64,000 nucleotides of DNA. Origin: Amylostereum areolatum (Eukaryota; Basidiomycota; Agaricomycetes; Russulales; Stereaceae). Of the stretch, positions 40,611-52,603 are shown piece after piece. Both the position numbers and the translations under genes were made by a program. The notes under the pieces are model-generated. The model was given only the letters and a program-made list of their open reading frames with translations. It searched no databases and was not told the DNA's origin. The DNA lies in the NCBI GenBank assembly GCA_012932865.1, contig SAXG01000010.1:372001-436000 (forward strand), written 5' to 3'. Every line of letters begins with the position of its first letter. The stretch's first letter is position 1.

Positions 40611-41914
40611 TCTGACTATGCATGGCCATGGCACTACCATGCACGGCCAGGAATGGTCACTCCCGGGACGTCACCATGCTCAATGTCGGCCACCATGCTT
40701 AGTCGGAGCACCTGCCGATTTGACCATACATGGCCAAATCCACCATCATGGTCAAATCAGCCATGCTATCACTCCATGACCATGTGTGGTCACGGCTCGC
40801 CATGCCGATATATATATTTCAGAGCAGTAATAAGTATGTACAAAAGTGAAGCCAATCCGACGTATGAGGCATAACCTAGTTATACATCTATATGCGCGTT
40901 GCTTACCGCTCGTTTGTTTTGCTGCAGGCAGCCGTGCAGACGTCCTGGTCTTGGAGGCCATCCTTGGAACACAAGTGATGAGTGCATGGGTGTGAGGAAC
41001 GGACAAAGACTTTACTTTTCCCCCTATTTTTTGCGGGCCCTTGTGCCCTTTCCCTAGACACGCTGCTGGTCGTGACGGACAATGTTGCCGCGTGCGACGC
41101 ACGCATGTATGTTGTTGGTCACTTGGAGAGCATGCTGCGTGGCGGGGGCGGGGCAAACAATGTTGACATGGCAGACAGTGATGCGGAAGAGGTTAGTATT
41201 CGCGATGTTGTGGAGATATGTGTCACTCACCGGTTGCCTTGTCCCAGGCCAGTCCCTCACCCTCCCTCTGACCGTTCTTATAAAATTGGAAGAGCGCGAT
41301 TGGTGCGCAAACGCGATCTGGAGGTGTCGGGAGCAGACGATCTACGCGAGAGGAGGATACCATATATTGACTTGGGGATGCATTGATGAGATGGGGATTC
41401 GGAGCGGGTACACAGCGCGTGAGACGCCATGCGCATTGGATGTAGAGCTGGGTTGCGTGAGTGACAAAGGGAAGAGACGAGGGCGAAGGGCATCGGAGAG
41501 AACGGGAAAAGCGCGCGGCCAACGTGCTTTTCTCGTTCTCTCCCGGGCGAGGGCGAGAGAGCGTGAAAAAAAGAGTCGCGGGATGACTCAATAGGTGGGG
41601 GATATTGAGGGGGTGAATAAAACCGGTGTCTTTGATTCTTCGGGTGACCAGGAATGGAGGGAGAGTGAAGGGGGAGGGGAAGATGTGGAATCACGGTGGA
41701 GGATGAAGAGAAAAGAGGATTGAGACTCCGCCTCGGTTCCCACAAATGGCTAAGGCGAGCGGCGGAGCCCGAGCGTCGAACGAGTGAAGTGTGGGCGACA
41801 TGCATGGCTGGGAGTGGCCAGGCGTAGCAAGGGCATGGCCATGCATGACTTGACATGTTCGGTTTTCCTGGTGCAGATTAGGCACCCCAGTTCTGCGCGG
41901 ACTTTGCTGATGAG
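40611..41914. repeat. possible DNA element with ATGCATGGCCATG ends
   Basis: 40,611-40,810 contains many short words (CATGGCCA, TGGTCAAAT, CCATGCTTAG) in both orientations, and 41,805-41,860 repeats CATGGCTGG / GGCATGGCCATGCATGAC in the opposite sense. Left TATGCATGGCCATGGC and right GGCATGGCCATGCATG could be terminal inverted repeats of a 1.25-kb element. The interior has only low-quality frames. Boundaries uncertain. Confidence 0.4.
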
Positions 41915-42345
41915 GTGAATGTCAGAAACACAGTTTATGAGACCGATGAACCGCCTAAGTCGCGACGATTGGGAGGAGCGAGAAGAAAATAGATTCGAGA
42001 GTGCCGAGGTCTAGGGTAGTGCAACGTGCGCTACAGTACCGTATGACGAGATGGACAGTCTAGGGAAAAGGGAAGAGAAACACTGTCCTTATATACAAGT
42101 GGGAACGATGGTGCGATGCGATGCGATAGTGGTGCGAGCGGGGGGAACAATAGGAAAGGAGTCATGGGGTGGAGAATGAAGGTCCGGAGCAGTGATGTCA
42201 TAGATAAGGATGCGGAACCCCGCTCGGAAGTCCGGGCAATGACGTCATTGAAGCATGTGATGCAAGGGAAAGTCATGTGCCGTGACACGTCGCGTGTACG
42301 AGGTCTGCAAACAAAGAGAGAAATGGAGCGATCCGTGACAGTGAA
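41915..42345 (+). mobile_element. solo LTR 1 with target duplication GTGAA
   Basis: A 421-bp LTR, 41,920-42,340, starts TGTCAGAAACACAG and ends GATCCGTGACA, flanked on both sides by GTGAA (41,915-41,919 and 42,341-42,345). It holds a TATATA promoter box near 42,090. The same LTR occurs at 43,688-44,640 and, inverted, at 51,547-51,983. It interrupts the 5' part of a gag gene. Confidence 0.85.
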
Positions 42346-43592
42346 AACCCTTCCTTTTAGACAAAGAACTCGAGGTTGCTGCAGAAGCATTCTACAGGAT
42401 CACTCTTGCACACAACGAGCGTGTCGCAACCTTCCGCAACGCACTTGCAGTTCCCCTACCTCCCTCTACTCCAGGCTGTCCAGCCGTTCAAAGTTCTCAT
42501 CAGTCCCCTAAAGCTCCTGTTAACCCTCTGCCCCCATTTCAACTGCCCACGACCACCATGTCTCAACCAGCCTCGACCACCCCCACCTCCTCCACCGGCG
42601 AGATAGGTGTTAAGCCTAAGCCATTCACTGGCAATCACAAGGAGTCACATCGCTTCAAAAATGCGGTCCACATGTTCCTTAGGGCGAATAGCAAGAAGTA
42701 TGCAAGCGACAATGACCAGATACAACTGATGCTCTCCCTGATGGAAGGCTCAGTCGCCGGCATGTGGGCAGAGCTGCGCCAGGAGGAGATTCTCGATGCT
42801 GAGGACAATAAGCCAGTGGGTACAACTACTCGTGCGAAGTGGCTCACCCTCAAGAATGTCCTCGCCCAATTCGACAAAGACTTCAAACAGTTCGACGAAA
42901 CCATCACTTCTCAGAATGCCCTTGCAGACCTCAGACAAGGCGACTGCCCGGTGCAGCAGTACATTACCAAATTTGAGTCCCTCCTCCCACGCTCGGGATT
43001 CCAAGGCGAATCTGTTCTCTACTTCTTCAAAGAAGGATTGAACAGTGGCCTTCGCAAGGAATGCGAGAGGACTTGGCCACTCCCTACCACTCTTGACGAC
43101 TGGAAGGTTCGTGCATGCGCACTCAATGAAGCCTTTCTCCGCAACCGCCAGCTCGCATCGCCTGCAGAACAGAAGCAGAAGACCTTGTCATTAACCACTA
43201 GCACATGACCCTCATCCTCCACCAGCGATGGACCGCACGTTGGAGCAGTCAGCACCCAAGGAGGGCATCCAGGACATCTCACTGATGCTGAGCATGAACG
43301 CCTGTGCAAGGAAGGTGGTTGTTCCCTCTGCCGCCAACCAGGTCACATGCTGCGCAACTGTCCGAACAAGGACTCAAGCAACGGAAGACGTGTAGGAGCG
43401 TTGGAAACTGACTCAAACTCAGGAGTACCCTCCGCACCTGCTTTGTCATCCCCCCAAGTGACAACAACCTCGAATGCGGACCCAGTCAAGGAGATGTCGG
43501 TCCTGATCAACAAGATGAAGAAGTTGGGCAAGGAGGAGCGTGAGGAGGCCGCGGCGATGTTGAAAGATCTCGCTGGCGGTTTGGATTTTTAG
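42346..43592 (+). pseudogene. Ty3/Gypsy gag, interrupted
   Basis: The frame is open from the solo LTR boundary (DKELEVAAEAFYRITLAHNE), passes an ATG at 42,558 (MSQPASTTPTSSTGEIGVKP) and encodes a retrotransposon gag domain (FTGNHKESHRFKNAVHMFLR, DLRQGDCPVQQYITKFESL). A stop at 43,206 precedes a frame change; then 43,270-43,592 gives the zinc knuckle CSLCRQPGHMLRNC and a Ser/Thr-rich end with KKLGKEEREEAAAMLKDL. Belongs with the pol fragment at 44,664; a second solo LTR has landed between them. Confidence 0.8.
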
Positions 43593-43682
43593 AGCACCCC
43601 CCAGTTGTGTTGTCTGTGGGTGGCAAAGGTTTTTCTATGGCATTGTCAAATTGTTTCTCTGTACTATCATCCATGCAATCCA

Positions 43683-44645
43683 GTGAGTGTCAGAAACACA
43701 GTTTATGAGACCAAAGGAACCACCTAAGTCACGACAATGGGAGGAGCAAGAGGAAAGAATAGATTTGAGAGTGCCAGGTCTAGGGTAGTGCAACGTGTGC
43801 TACAGTACCGTATGACGAGATGGACAGTCTGGAGAAAAGGGAAGAGAAACACTGTCCTTATATACAGGTAGGAGCGATAGTGCGATGTGATGCGATAGTG
43901 GTGCGAGCGGGGGGAGACAATAAGAAAGGAGTCATGGGGCGGAGGACGGAAGTCCGGAGCGATGATGTCATAGATAAGGGGACGGAGTTCCGCTCGGAAG
44001 TTCGGGCAATGACATTGTTAGAGCATGTGATGCAAAAAAGAGTCATGTGCTATGACACGTCGCATGTAGGAGGTCTGTGAACGAAGAAAGAAATGGAGCG
44101 ATCCGTGCAGAGCTCTTCACGAGTATATCCATAGATATCTGCGGGTATTTCAGACAGGTATCTGTGGTGTCAAAGTCCTCTACTCGCACTCTTACGGGTA
44201 TTTGGGCCACGGATACTCGTATCCACGGATATAATTACCCACAGATGTGCCTGGTGAGTACTCAAACAGGTACTCACAGGTTACCCTCTCACAATCAAGA
44301 TCTCAGGCATAGAACAACAATATTGGTCAGAAATATGACTGTAGAGAGGATAACCAAGGATGTAGATAGCATATATAAGGTGACTGTCAAGATCTAGAGA
44401 GGTAATAGCCTATTATAAGAGCTAAAATGCCATTTTAGTAGCTTATTTAGTGCTCACAGGTATTTCACAGGTACCTGCAAGGGTTACCTGTGGTCAAGAA
44501 ATCACTACCTGTACTCTTACGGGTATTTGGGCCATGGATATTTGTATCCGCGGATACCAATACCCACGGATGTGCCTGACAGGTACCTGAATAGGTACTC
44601 ACAGGTTTTGGTACTCATGAAGAGCTCTGGATCCGTGACAGTGAG
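43683..44645 (+). mobile_element. solo LTR 2 with target duplication GTGAG and nested hAT element
   Basis: LTR from TGTCAGAAAC (43,688) to CCGTGACA (44,640), flanked by GTGAG on both sides (43,683-43,687 and 44,641-44,645). Without the 522-bp hAT insertion and its 8-bp duplication it is 423 bp, like solo LTR 1. It separates the gag and pol parts of one older element. Confidence 0.85.
44108..44629. mobile_element. non-autonomous hAT element A
   Basis: 522 bp, ends CAGAGCTCTTCACGAGT and its inverted copy (16 of 17 match), flanked by a perfect 8-bp duplication GATCCGTG (44,100-44,107 and 44,630-44,637). Solo LTR 1 has a single GATCCGTG at 42,330-42,337, the empty site. The interior is packed with GGTACC / CAGGTACCTG-like words and has no transposase. 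The YAGAG start and 8-bp duplications are the hAT hallmarks. Confidence 0.9.
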
Positions 44646-44663
44646 CGTGTCCTTCCAACCTGC

Positions 44664-46776
44664 TTGAAACTGTCAACGGTCACAGAAAATAGGCACACAC
44701 TCTCAATATTGCTGGATGTTAAACTGATTGGACGAGTCACTGGAAGAAAAATTGATACTGAAGCCCTGCTTGATAGCAGTGCTGAAGGAATTATAATTAA
44801 CCAAAGATTTGCAGAAAAGAGAGGGCTCTCGTTAGACGCCCTTGACCGCCCGTTCCCTGTTCACAATGTAGACGGGACAGAGAACATAACGGGATGGGTA
44901 CATCATTTGACTACCCAGCGTGTTCGCATCTACGCGCAATCCACAGAATTGTATCATAAAGAAACAGCTAAGTTCTTTGTCACAGACATCAGCGATCACA
45001 ACATGATCCTAGGAACTGACTGGTTGAAGGAGCATAACCCAGAAATCAACTGGGACGGAGAAGAAGTCGACATGACGCGCTGCCCACCTACCTGCATCTT
45101 AAATAAACCTCCGGTCAAGAAGCTTCGCATCAAACCTGAACATTGGTCTGGGCCACAATCGCCTGTTGATGTCGCCAAAGTCGACGAAGTTGAAATCGAA
45201 GAACCTCACATCCATACCATGACCAACTACCCAAGCAACACAAAGCACGTGATCCCTGCCCACCGCGTACATCATGCTCATGTTTGTTCTCCCCGCCGTA
45301 CACCTTCAGGTGCAAAGTGGTTCACAGAAGATGACGATGAGCAGTCGGATGTTGTCCTAGCCTCCTGGGCCCAAGATGGCCTACGTGCTGCAGGAGTTGT
45401 AAAGGAGGTCACCCTTGAACAGCTAGCACAAGAAGAACAGTCCAACAACCTCGCCATATGTGCTACCTTCACCAAGGCACAATAGCTCGTAGAACAGGCA
45501 GCCAATGTCAAGACAAAGACATTTGAAGATATGGTCCCTGAGCAGTATCGCTCGTTCAAGTTGGTGTTCGACAAAGCTATGTCTGAACGTCTCCCTGAGC
45601 GACGCCCCTGGGACCATGCTATTGACCTGAAGCCAGACTTCCAACCAAAGGCTTGCAAGGTGTATCCTTTGACCCCATCCGAGCAGCAAGAGCTGGATAG
45701 CTTCCTCGATGAACACGTCAAAAAGGGTTACATTCGTCCGTCGAAATCATCGATGGCGAGTCCCTTCTTTTTTGTCAAGAAAAAAGACGGGAAGCTTCGT
45801 CCCATGCAGGACTATTGAGCGTTGAATAAAGGCACCATCAAGAACGAATACCCACTCCCACTCATCTCCGAGCTTGTCAACAAACTCAAAGGTGCCAAGG
45901 TCTTCTCCAAGATGGATGTCCACTGGGGCTACAACAATGTCCGTATCAAGGAAGGAGACAAGTGGAAGGCCGCTTTCAAAATGAACCGTGGGCTGTGCGA
46001 ACCCCTGGTGATGTTCTTTGGCCTTATGAATTCTCCTGCGACGTTCCAGGCAATGATGAATGAACTTTTCAAGGATCTCATCGACAGTGGCAAGGTGGTC
46101 ATTTACATGGACAACATCCTTGTCTTCACAGAGACACTCGAAGAACACCATGAACTGATAACATAGGTGCTGTAACACCTGAAGGACAATGACCTCTTCC
46201 TCAAGCCGGAGAAATGTGTCTTCAAACAGTATTCTGCTGAGTACCTCGGCTTGATTATCTCGCATGACCAGATTGCTATGGATCCTATCAAGGTAGCGGG
46301 CATCACTGAATGGCCCACCCCTTGCAATGTCAAGGATGTCTAGTCATTCCTCGGGTTCGGAAACTTCTACTGTCGCTTCATCAAAGACTTTTCCAAGGTT
46401 GCATGCCCCCTATTCGAATTGACCAAGAAGGACCATCCGTGGAACTGGACTGTAGAGTGTCAAAATGCCTTCACTGCACTCAAAGCTGTGTTCACCTCGT
46501 CGCCTGTTCTAATTCTCCCTGACCCGTCGAAACCGTGCTTGGTGGAAGTCGATGCCTCAGACTTTGCAACCGGAGGTATCCTCTCGCAGCGTGGCAAAGA
46601 TGGTCAACTTCATCCTGTTGCCTACCTATCCAAATCGCTCACCGAACTGGAATGCAACTACATCATCTACAACAAGGAGCTGCTGGCAATCAGTCACGCG
46701 CTTGAAGCTTGGCAACACTATCTGGAAGGCGCAACTCATCCAGTTGAGATTTGGACGGACCACAAGAACTTGGAAT
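44664..46776 (+). pseudogene. Ty3/Gypsy pol remnant: protease, RT, partial RNase H
   Basis: Protease region from 44,664 with DSSAEGIIINQRF, where the active-site Gly of DSG is Ser. Reverse transcriptase from about 45,531: [57 protein letters not shown], and [11 protein letters not shown], where the second Asp of YMDD is Asn. RNase H: EVDASDFATGGILSQRG up to TDHKNLEYL, where the ACTTGGTGGGG repeat cuts it. In-frame stops at 45,482, 45,818, 46,164 and 46,340. Clearly dead. Confidence 0.85.
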
Positions 46777-47345
46777 ACTTGGTGGGGAGTGGGCTATTGC
46801 GTGCATGGCAGTACGGTTCCCCCTTTCCTTTGTCTTTGCAATGCATTATCTAGTACAGTCTCCACATATAGACATATGTTCATTCATAGGTTTGACATAC
46901 AGAAGTATGTGAATATCCACACTTCACTTCTCTGAGATATATGAGTGTACAAATGTTCACACATTTCTGTGTTGAGATAAGGGAGCATGGAAGTGCTCAC
47001 ACTATTTTATGTTAGGTGCGGGAGCATGCAAGCACTCACACCTTTTTTTTTGTGTTGGGTGTGGGAGCGCGCAAGCACTCACACTATTTTGTGCTGGGAT
47101 GCGGGAGTGCACAAGTGCTCACACTATTTTGTGCTGGGATGCGGGAGCACACACGCGCTCCCGCCATTTTGTGCTGGGATGTGGGAACGCACAAGCACTT
47201 ATGCCATTTTGTGTCGGGGGTGGAAACACTCACACCATTTTGTGTTGCGTGTGGGAGTGTGCAAGTGGTCACACTAATTTTGTGTTGGGTGCAGGAGTGT
47301 GCAAGCACTCATACTATTTTGTGTTGGAGTGTAGGAGCACTTATA
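46777..47345 (+). repeat. ACTTGGTGGGG repeat, copy 1, with hairpin minisatellite
   Basis: Starts ACTTGGTGGGGAGTGGGC inside the RNase H coding region. 46,777-46,980 matches the starts of copies at 52,266 and 52,819; from about 46,985 to 47,345 it holds about nine units of a 36-40-bp minisatellite (GGGAGCRYRCAAGYRCTCACACTATTTTGTG core, given in pieces). It keeps a single CAGTCTCC at 46,856-46,863, the empty site for hAT element B. 47,346-47,640 is AT-rich with no gene. Confidence 0.7.
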
Positions 47346-47639
47346 CAGAGTGGTGAGTTAAGTGTGGTACAAATACATTATATATCACTCCCTTTCTATG
47401 TAGTTGTACTGTAATCATATAATGTACTTTGGGTGATAGTGTACCAGTTATGGGTTCCATTCCTGGCCGTTCCATTTTGTTTTATTCAAACATTTCCGCT
47501 TCTCGGTCACATGATCACAGTTTGAATCTGAACAAACAGTGTTTTACAGTCAAAGTACCATTCACTTCTTAGATTCTTCAATTCGTGCTATTCAATTCAA
47601 TTATTTTATTCTATCTATTCTATCTATATCAGATTTACC

Positions 47640-48830
47640 CGCACACAGGCAGGAGCGTACACACGTCGAGGGTGCAGGCATGGGCGTGTTGAGCACGGGG
47701 GAATGCGTGTTAAGCGTGGGCAGACAAGTGCACTGAGTGCAGGTGGACGTTCGCATTGAGAGCGGGAGGGTGGGCGTGTTGCAGGTGTGCCCATTGAGGG
47801 CGCGGGAGTGCGTGCATGTCAAGGGCGTGGGCGCGCGTGCACATTGAGGGTGGGATTGGGTGCGCATCAACAGTGCATGCGTGCGCATTGAGGGAGCACG
47901 TGCACGTCGAGAGTGGGGCTGTGTTCGCATTGTGGGCATTGAGAGAATCAAGCGGGTGTTGAGGGCGGAGGCACGCAGAGATCGAGGGCATGTGCACATG
48001 GGCCTTGAGGGCGGAGGCATGGGCATTGCAGGTGCGGGCGTTGAAGGAGCGGGCGTTGAAGGCGCGGTCGTGCGCGTGGTGAGGGAGGGGGCACAAGCGC
48101 AGGTGTCCAGCGCGGGCATGTTGAGGCAGGGCGGTGAGCGTTGAGAGCGCCGGCGCATAGGCGCTGAGGCCTGAGGGCGTGGGCGGGGACATTGCAGGTG
48201 TGGGTGCGTGTGTGTGTGCGGGTCCTGGTCCTGGTCCTGGTCCTGGTCCTGGTCCTGGTGCGAATGCAGGCACGAGCACGGACACACAGGTGGAGAGGTC
48301 AGGCGCGGGCATGAAGCGCGTCGGTGCGATGAAGGCCGGAGGGGGGCGGAGCTGCATGCGTTGAGGGCGGGGGCACGTGCTGAGAGCGGAGGGTGCGTGT
48401 TGACGACGGGGTGCATTGGTATCGAGAGTGGGCAAGAATGTGCACGTCGAGGGCAGGAGTGTGAGGGTGCAAGTTGAGGGCTGGTGCGCGCAGTCGTTGA
48501 GGGCGCAGCAGTGGGGTCGAGGGTACGCCGGCACGGGCGGGTTGAGGGTGCCAGCATACAGGAGCGAGCGGGTTGAGAGCACAGGCGCAGTCATTGAGGG
48601 TGGGGGGTGTGGGTGCGGGTTGTGGAGGATGATAGCGAGGGCGTGTCAAGGGCACATCGGAAGCCGGGGAGGGGGCGCGTTGCGGGCACATTGAGGGGTG
48701 CGAGGTGCGGTGCAAGCTCCATGCTGGGTCAAGGACTGAGGAGGAGGAGGAGGAGGAGGGGAGAGAAGAGGAAAGGGAGAGGAGCGGGAGGCGTACCTGG
48801 AGCGCAGCTCATGCGCTGACTCTTCAAAAC
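47640..48830. repeat. degenerate G-rich minisatellite
   Basis: About 1.2 kb of loose repeats of GGGCGTGTTGAGGGCG / GCATTGAGGGCG words, strongly G-rich on the plus strand, with a perfect (GGTCCT)6 block at 48,221-48,256. Long open frames on both strands are a by-product of the repeats and low stop frequency. 48,830-49,232 has no recognisable gene. Confidence 0.7.
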
Positions 48831-49232
48831 ACAGGACACGGGAATATGGTGCAAAAGATTTCGGTGGCGGCACTGGCAGTTGAGGGTGTCATTAAATGCG
48901 TGGAGGACAGGCAGAGGAATGGGGAGGAAGAGAGGCAGGCAGTGGTTGGTCGGTGGTGCATTGATGAGTTGGCAAGGAAGACATGACTTGCTCCTTGCCA
49001 GTGTGTCTCAGCAAATCCTGAGACACGCTCCCAAAGAGGAAGTTGTGTCGTTGACTCGTTATCCCTCCTTCTCATCCAGCCAGCACCTCCCCCACCTTTT
49101 TTTCCCCCATTCCCGGGCCCATGCCACTCCTGTGCACGTTCAACGGCGCTCCCTGATAGAAAGCACCGCCACCATCGCCCTCCATACCATTTCCCCATGC
49201 CCAAAGATGCCTTTTGGAATATCAGTGCGCGA

Positions 49233-49749
49233 CAGAGCATGACACGAGTTGATCCGCGAATATCCGCGGGTTTTTTTGACAGGTACCTGTGGTCTCAAAA
49301 TCAATACCTCAATCCTTACAGATATCAGGCACGCAGGTACCTGTACCCACGGGTGTGCCTGGAGGGTACCCAAACAGGTACCCACAGGTATCACAGCTCA
49401 TGTCCACCTTGGTCACTTTAAATGGTCATATAGGTAACAAATATGGGAGTTAGGATAGGTTATCAAGGGTATAGTAGACCATAGAGGTGATGGAAGATGC
49501 ATTCTGTAGAGTTTAGGAGGGTAGAAGCTTGTTAAAAGAGCAAAAATGATGGCTCAGGCATCAATTTTAGGCCCACAGGTTTCTCACACGTACCTTTGCA
49601 GGATTACCTAGTTGTCTCAGAATCAATACCTCAATCCTTACAGGTATCAGGCACACAGGTACCTGTATCCGCGGGTTGGATACCTGCGGGTGTTCCTGAA
49701 GGGTACCCAAACAGGTACCCACAGGTATAGCAACTCGTGTTATGCTCTG
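49233..49749. mobile_element. diverged hAT-like element D
   Basis: 517 bp with 19-bp terminal inverted repeats CAGAGCATRACACGAGTTG (18 of 19 match), related to the ends of elements A-C (shared CAGAGC and ACGAGT). Flanks GTGCGCGA and GCGCACGA agree at 6 of 8 positions, so the duplication is only plausible. The interior has the same CAGGTACCTG / GGGTACCC words as the other copies. Confidence 0.7.
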
Positions 49750-49879
49750 GCGCACGAGCTGCGCCCCAGTTGCATCTCCACTCTCTCCGTTCCCCTTTCC
49801 TCCTCGGTGCTCGCCCCCGCATGCCCTTTGCCCCTCACGCCCTTTGCCCCGCATTCTCCTCGCCCTTGTCCTTGCACGG

Positions 49880-50990
49880 CCTCCTTCCCGCGGCGTCGCT
49901 CACACCTCCCACCCTTGCACCCTCGCCCGCGCACCACGTTTCCCCCTGCACACCGCATCTCTGCCCTCGCCTGTACACCGCGCGCCCACTCACCCCTATG
50001 CCCTCCACCATCTCGCGCGGACAGCGGGGATGTCATCACTCATGCGAGTGATGTTATCCTTGCTGCATGTGCACGCCTGCCCTCACCTCTGCGCCTAACG
50101 CAGACATGCACGCGCGCCCGCAACACAAGTCTGCAGGCCCGCATGCCCGCCACCCGCACGCCTGCAACTCACGCCCACAATGCATGCACGCACGCACCAC
50201 CGCACCCACAACACCCATGCCCGCATGACCAGCGCCCGCCCGCCCGCAATGCGCACACCGGCGCTCAACACACCCACCCGCCCACAAGGCACCTGTCCAC
50301 CCGCCCGCATGCCCCATGCACACACATCTGCATGCAACGCTCATGCACGCCCACACACACGCAACACATGGCAGCACGCAATGCAATGCAACGCACCCAC
50401 GCCCGCCCGCTCGCGTGCCCAAATGTTCAAAGGCAATGCGCATGTCCCCCCCTCGACATGGATGACCCCCCGCCCTCAATTCCCTACGCCAGCACATTCA
50501 ATTCCTGCACACCCGCAACATGCATACCCACACACCCTCATTGTGTGCCCGCCTTTGCCTTTGCCCTCTGCCCTTCTCTCGCATCTGCTGCCCTCTACGT
50601 GCACGTCCCCCTACACTCCATGCGCCTGTGCCCGCATCTCCCCCCCTCAACGCACTCATGTCCCGCCCCCTCGACACGCTCATCCGTGCCCCGCCCTCAA
50701 GGTGTCCACGCCTGCACGCTCGCGCGTGCCCCCCGACCCACGACACGCACCCCCGCCTGCACACGTCCCACGCCCTCAATGCGCACACCTGCCTGCCTGC
50801 GTCCTGCGCCCTCAACGTGCACGCACCCTCAACGTGCCTATGCCCGCGCCTGTGCATGCACCTGTGCCCACCTGTGCCCACGCCCGTGCCTGCACCCTCA
50901 CAGTGCACGCGGACGTGGGCGCCCCCACCCTTGATGTACATGTCCACGCCCCTCCCTACCCTCCTCTCTCCCTCGGCCTCATACACGGCC
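49880..50990. repeat. degenerate C-rich minisatellite
   Basis: About 1.1 kb of CCCGCACGCCTGCAACTC / CCCTCAACGTGCACGC-like words, C-rich on the plus strand, like the complement of the repeat at 47,640-48,830. A 440-codon plus-strand frame here is composed of Pro, His, Thr, Cys and Ala repeats and is not a gene. 50,990-51,290 has nothing recognisable. Confidence 0.65.
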
Positions 50991-51546
50991 AGTGATGCTC
51001 ACGCGTCGTGCGTGTATACGCCATTTCATGGGACATATCTATTGGGGGATGTGGACAAGCAATGGTGGGAGCACGCAAAAATCAGCTGTTGCTGCCTCGG
51101 TGTCGGAGGAGAGCTCCGACACGAGCAAAATTTGTAGAGGCTAGAAAAAAATCAACCCGAGGTTGTAGGTTAGAATAGTAGACTACTTAGAATATTACTC
51201 TGTATTGAAATGTATGTACAGATGTCATAGGAGATGTAGAGGAAAGAAATGATACAGGGTGGGATGGTCCTGGGATCTGACTTAGTCGACGGATGTACAG
51301 AAAATTGTAGGGAGTCTTCACAAGAAATGTACCAGTGGTCGTATGGAAGTGTACGGGTGAATAGAAATCAGATTGTATCAAATTAACCCTAACCTTAACC
51401 GTCTGAGCGTCACAAATTGTGCGCGCCTCTCCCAAAAAAGATGACATAATAAATGTTCCTAATCGGAACCGTAACTTCAAGGAAACACAGAAGCTGAGTC
51501 GTCGGCAGGCCCGATGGGTATTATTCCTCACATATTTTGATTTCAC

Positions 51547-51983
51547 TGTCACAGGATCGCTCCATTTCTCTCTTTGTTTGCAGACCTTGTACACGCGACA
51601 CATTCATGGCACATGACTCTCCTTTGCATCACATGCTCCAATGACGTCATTGCCCGGACTTCCGAGCTGGGGCTCCGCATCCTTATCGCATCCTTATCTA
51701 TGACATCATTGCTCCGGACTTCCGTCCTCCACCCAATGACTCCTCTCTTATTGTTCCTCCTGCTCGCACCACCATCACATCATATTGCATCATTCTCCCC
51801 ACTTGTATATAAGGACAGTGTTTCCTTCTCCTTTTCCCCAGACTGTCCATCTCGTCATACGGTACTGTAGCTTGCGTTGCACTACCCTAGACCCGGAACT
51901 CTTGAACCCATTTGTTTTCCCTCGCTCCTCTCATCGTCGCGACTTAGGCGGTTCCTTTGGTCTCATAAACTGCATTTCTGTCA
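51547..51983 (-). mobile_element. inverted copy of the TGTCAG LTR
   Basis: Matches solo LTRs 1 and 2 in reverse orientation, from TGTCACAGGATCGCTCC to TAAACTGCATTTCTG, with the same TATATA box (near 51,809). The plus-strand left flank is TTCAC, the complement of GTGAA; the other edge is damaged, so the duplication cannot be confirmed. Confidence 0.75.
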
Positions 51984-52265
51984 CCTGGACAGTCTACCTC
52001 TACGCCTACCTCGCATCCCTCTCTCCATCTACCTCTGCCATCTCTACGACGTTAAAACCTCTCACCACGGACCTCCCGAACACACCAGTCTTCCTCCCGT
52101 TCAACGGAAAGCCGATCACCCCCTGCGATGATGCACTACTCCCCTACCCTTGGTCCGACGCCATCACCGTCAACTGCCTCGTCCCCGTCCAGAACCTCTG
52201 CAAGAAGGACCCGTGGACTGCACACGGTCTCAACTTCGGCATCTTCGAGTGGAGGTGGCATCAGG
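51984..52265 (+). pseudogene. Ty3/Gypsy gag N-terminal fragment
   Basis: Open stretch with LPYPWSDAITVNCLVPVQNL and HGLNFGIFEWRWHQ, similar to blocks at 39,680-39,780. Ends abruptly where the ACTTGGTGGGG repeat begins. Confidence 0.5.
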
Positions 52266-52603
52266 ACTTGGTGGGGAGTGGGCCATTGCGAGCATGGCAG
52301 TACAGTTCCTCACATTTTTAGATCCCAAGGTCAGATTTTTTGAACCCCGGTGGTCACATTTTTGTAGGCAGAGTTCAATGCTCATGCTATTTTGTGCTAG
52401 GGTGCGGGAGCATACAAGCACTCACACTATTGTATGTTGGATGGGAGTGCGCAAGTGCTCACACTATTTTGTGTGGGGAGAGGGGGTGGGAGCACACAAG
52501 CGCTCACACTATCTTGTGTGGGGAGGGGGGGTGGGAGCGCGCAAGCACTCACGCTATTTTGTGTTGGGTGTGGGAGCGCGCGAGCGCTCACAATATTTTG
52601 TGT
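52266..52603 (+). repeat. ACTTGGTGGGG repeat, copy 2
   Basis: Begins ACTTGGTGGGGAGTGGGCC, then after about 110 bp runs into five or six units of the hairpin minisatellite (52,380-52,603). Shorter than copies 1 and 3. Confidence 0.7.

Noticed and set aside
41915..44645. A short retrotransposon made of two LTRs around a gag gene
   Set aside because: Each LTR has its own matching 5-bp duplication (GTGAA and GTGAG), which identifies two separate solo LTRs.
48221..48256. (GGTCCT)6 as a coding repeat
   Set aside because: It is a simple hexanucleotide microsatellite embedded in a non-coding G-rich minisatellite.
49612..50934. A 440-codon open frame on the plus strand
   Set aside because: It runs through hAT element D and a C-rich minisatellite; the product is a Pro/His/Thr/Cys repeat in several frames at once, so it is a composition artefact.
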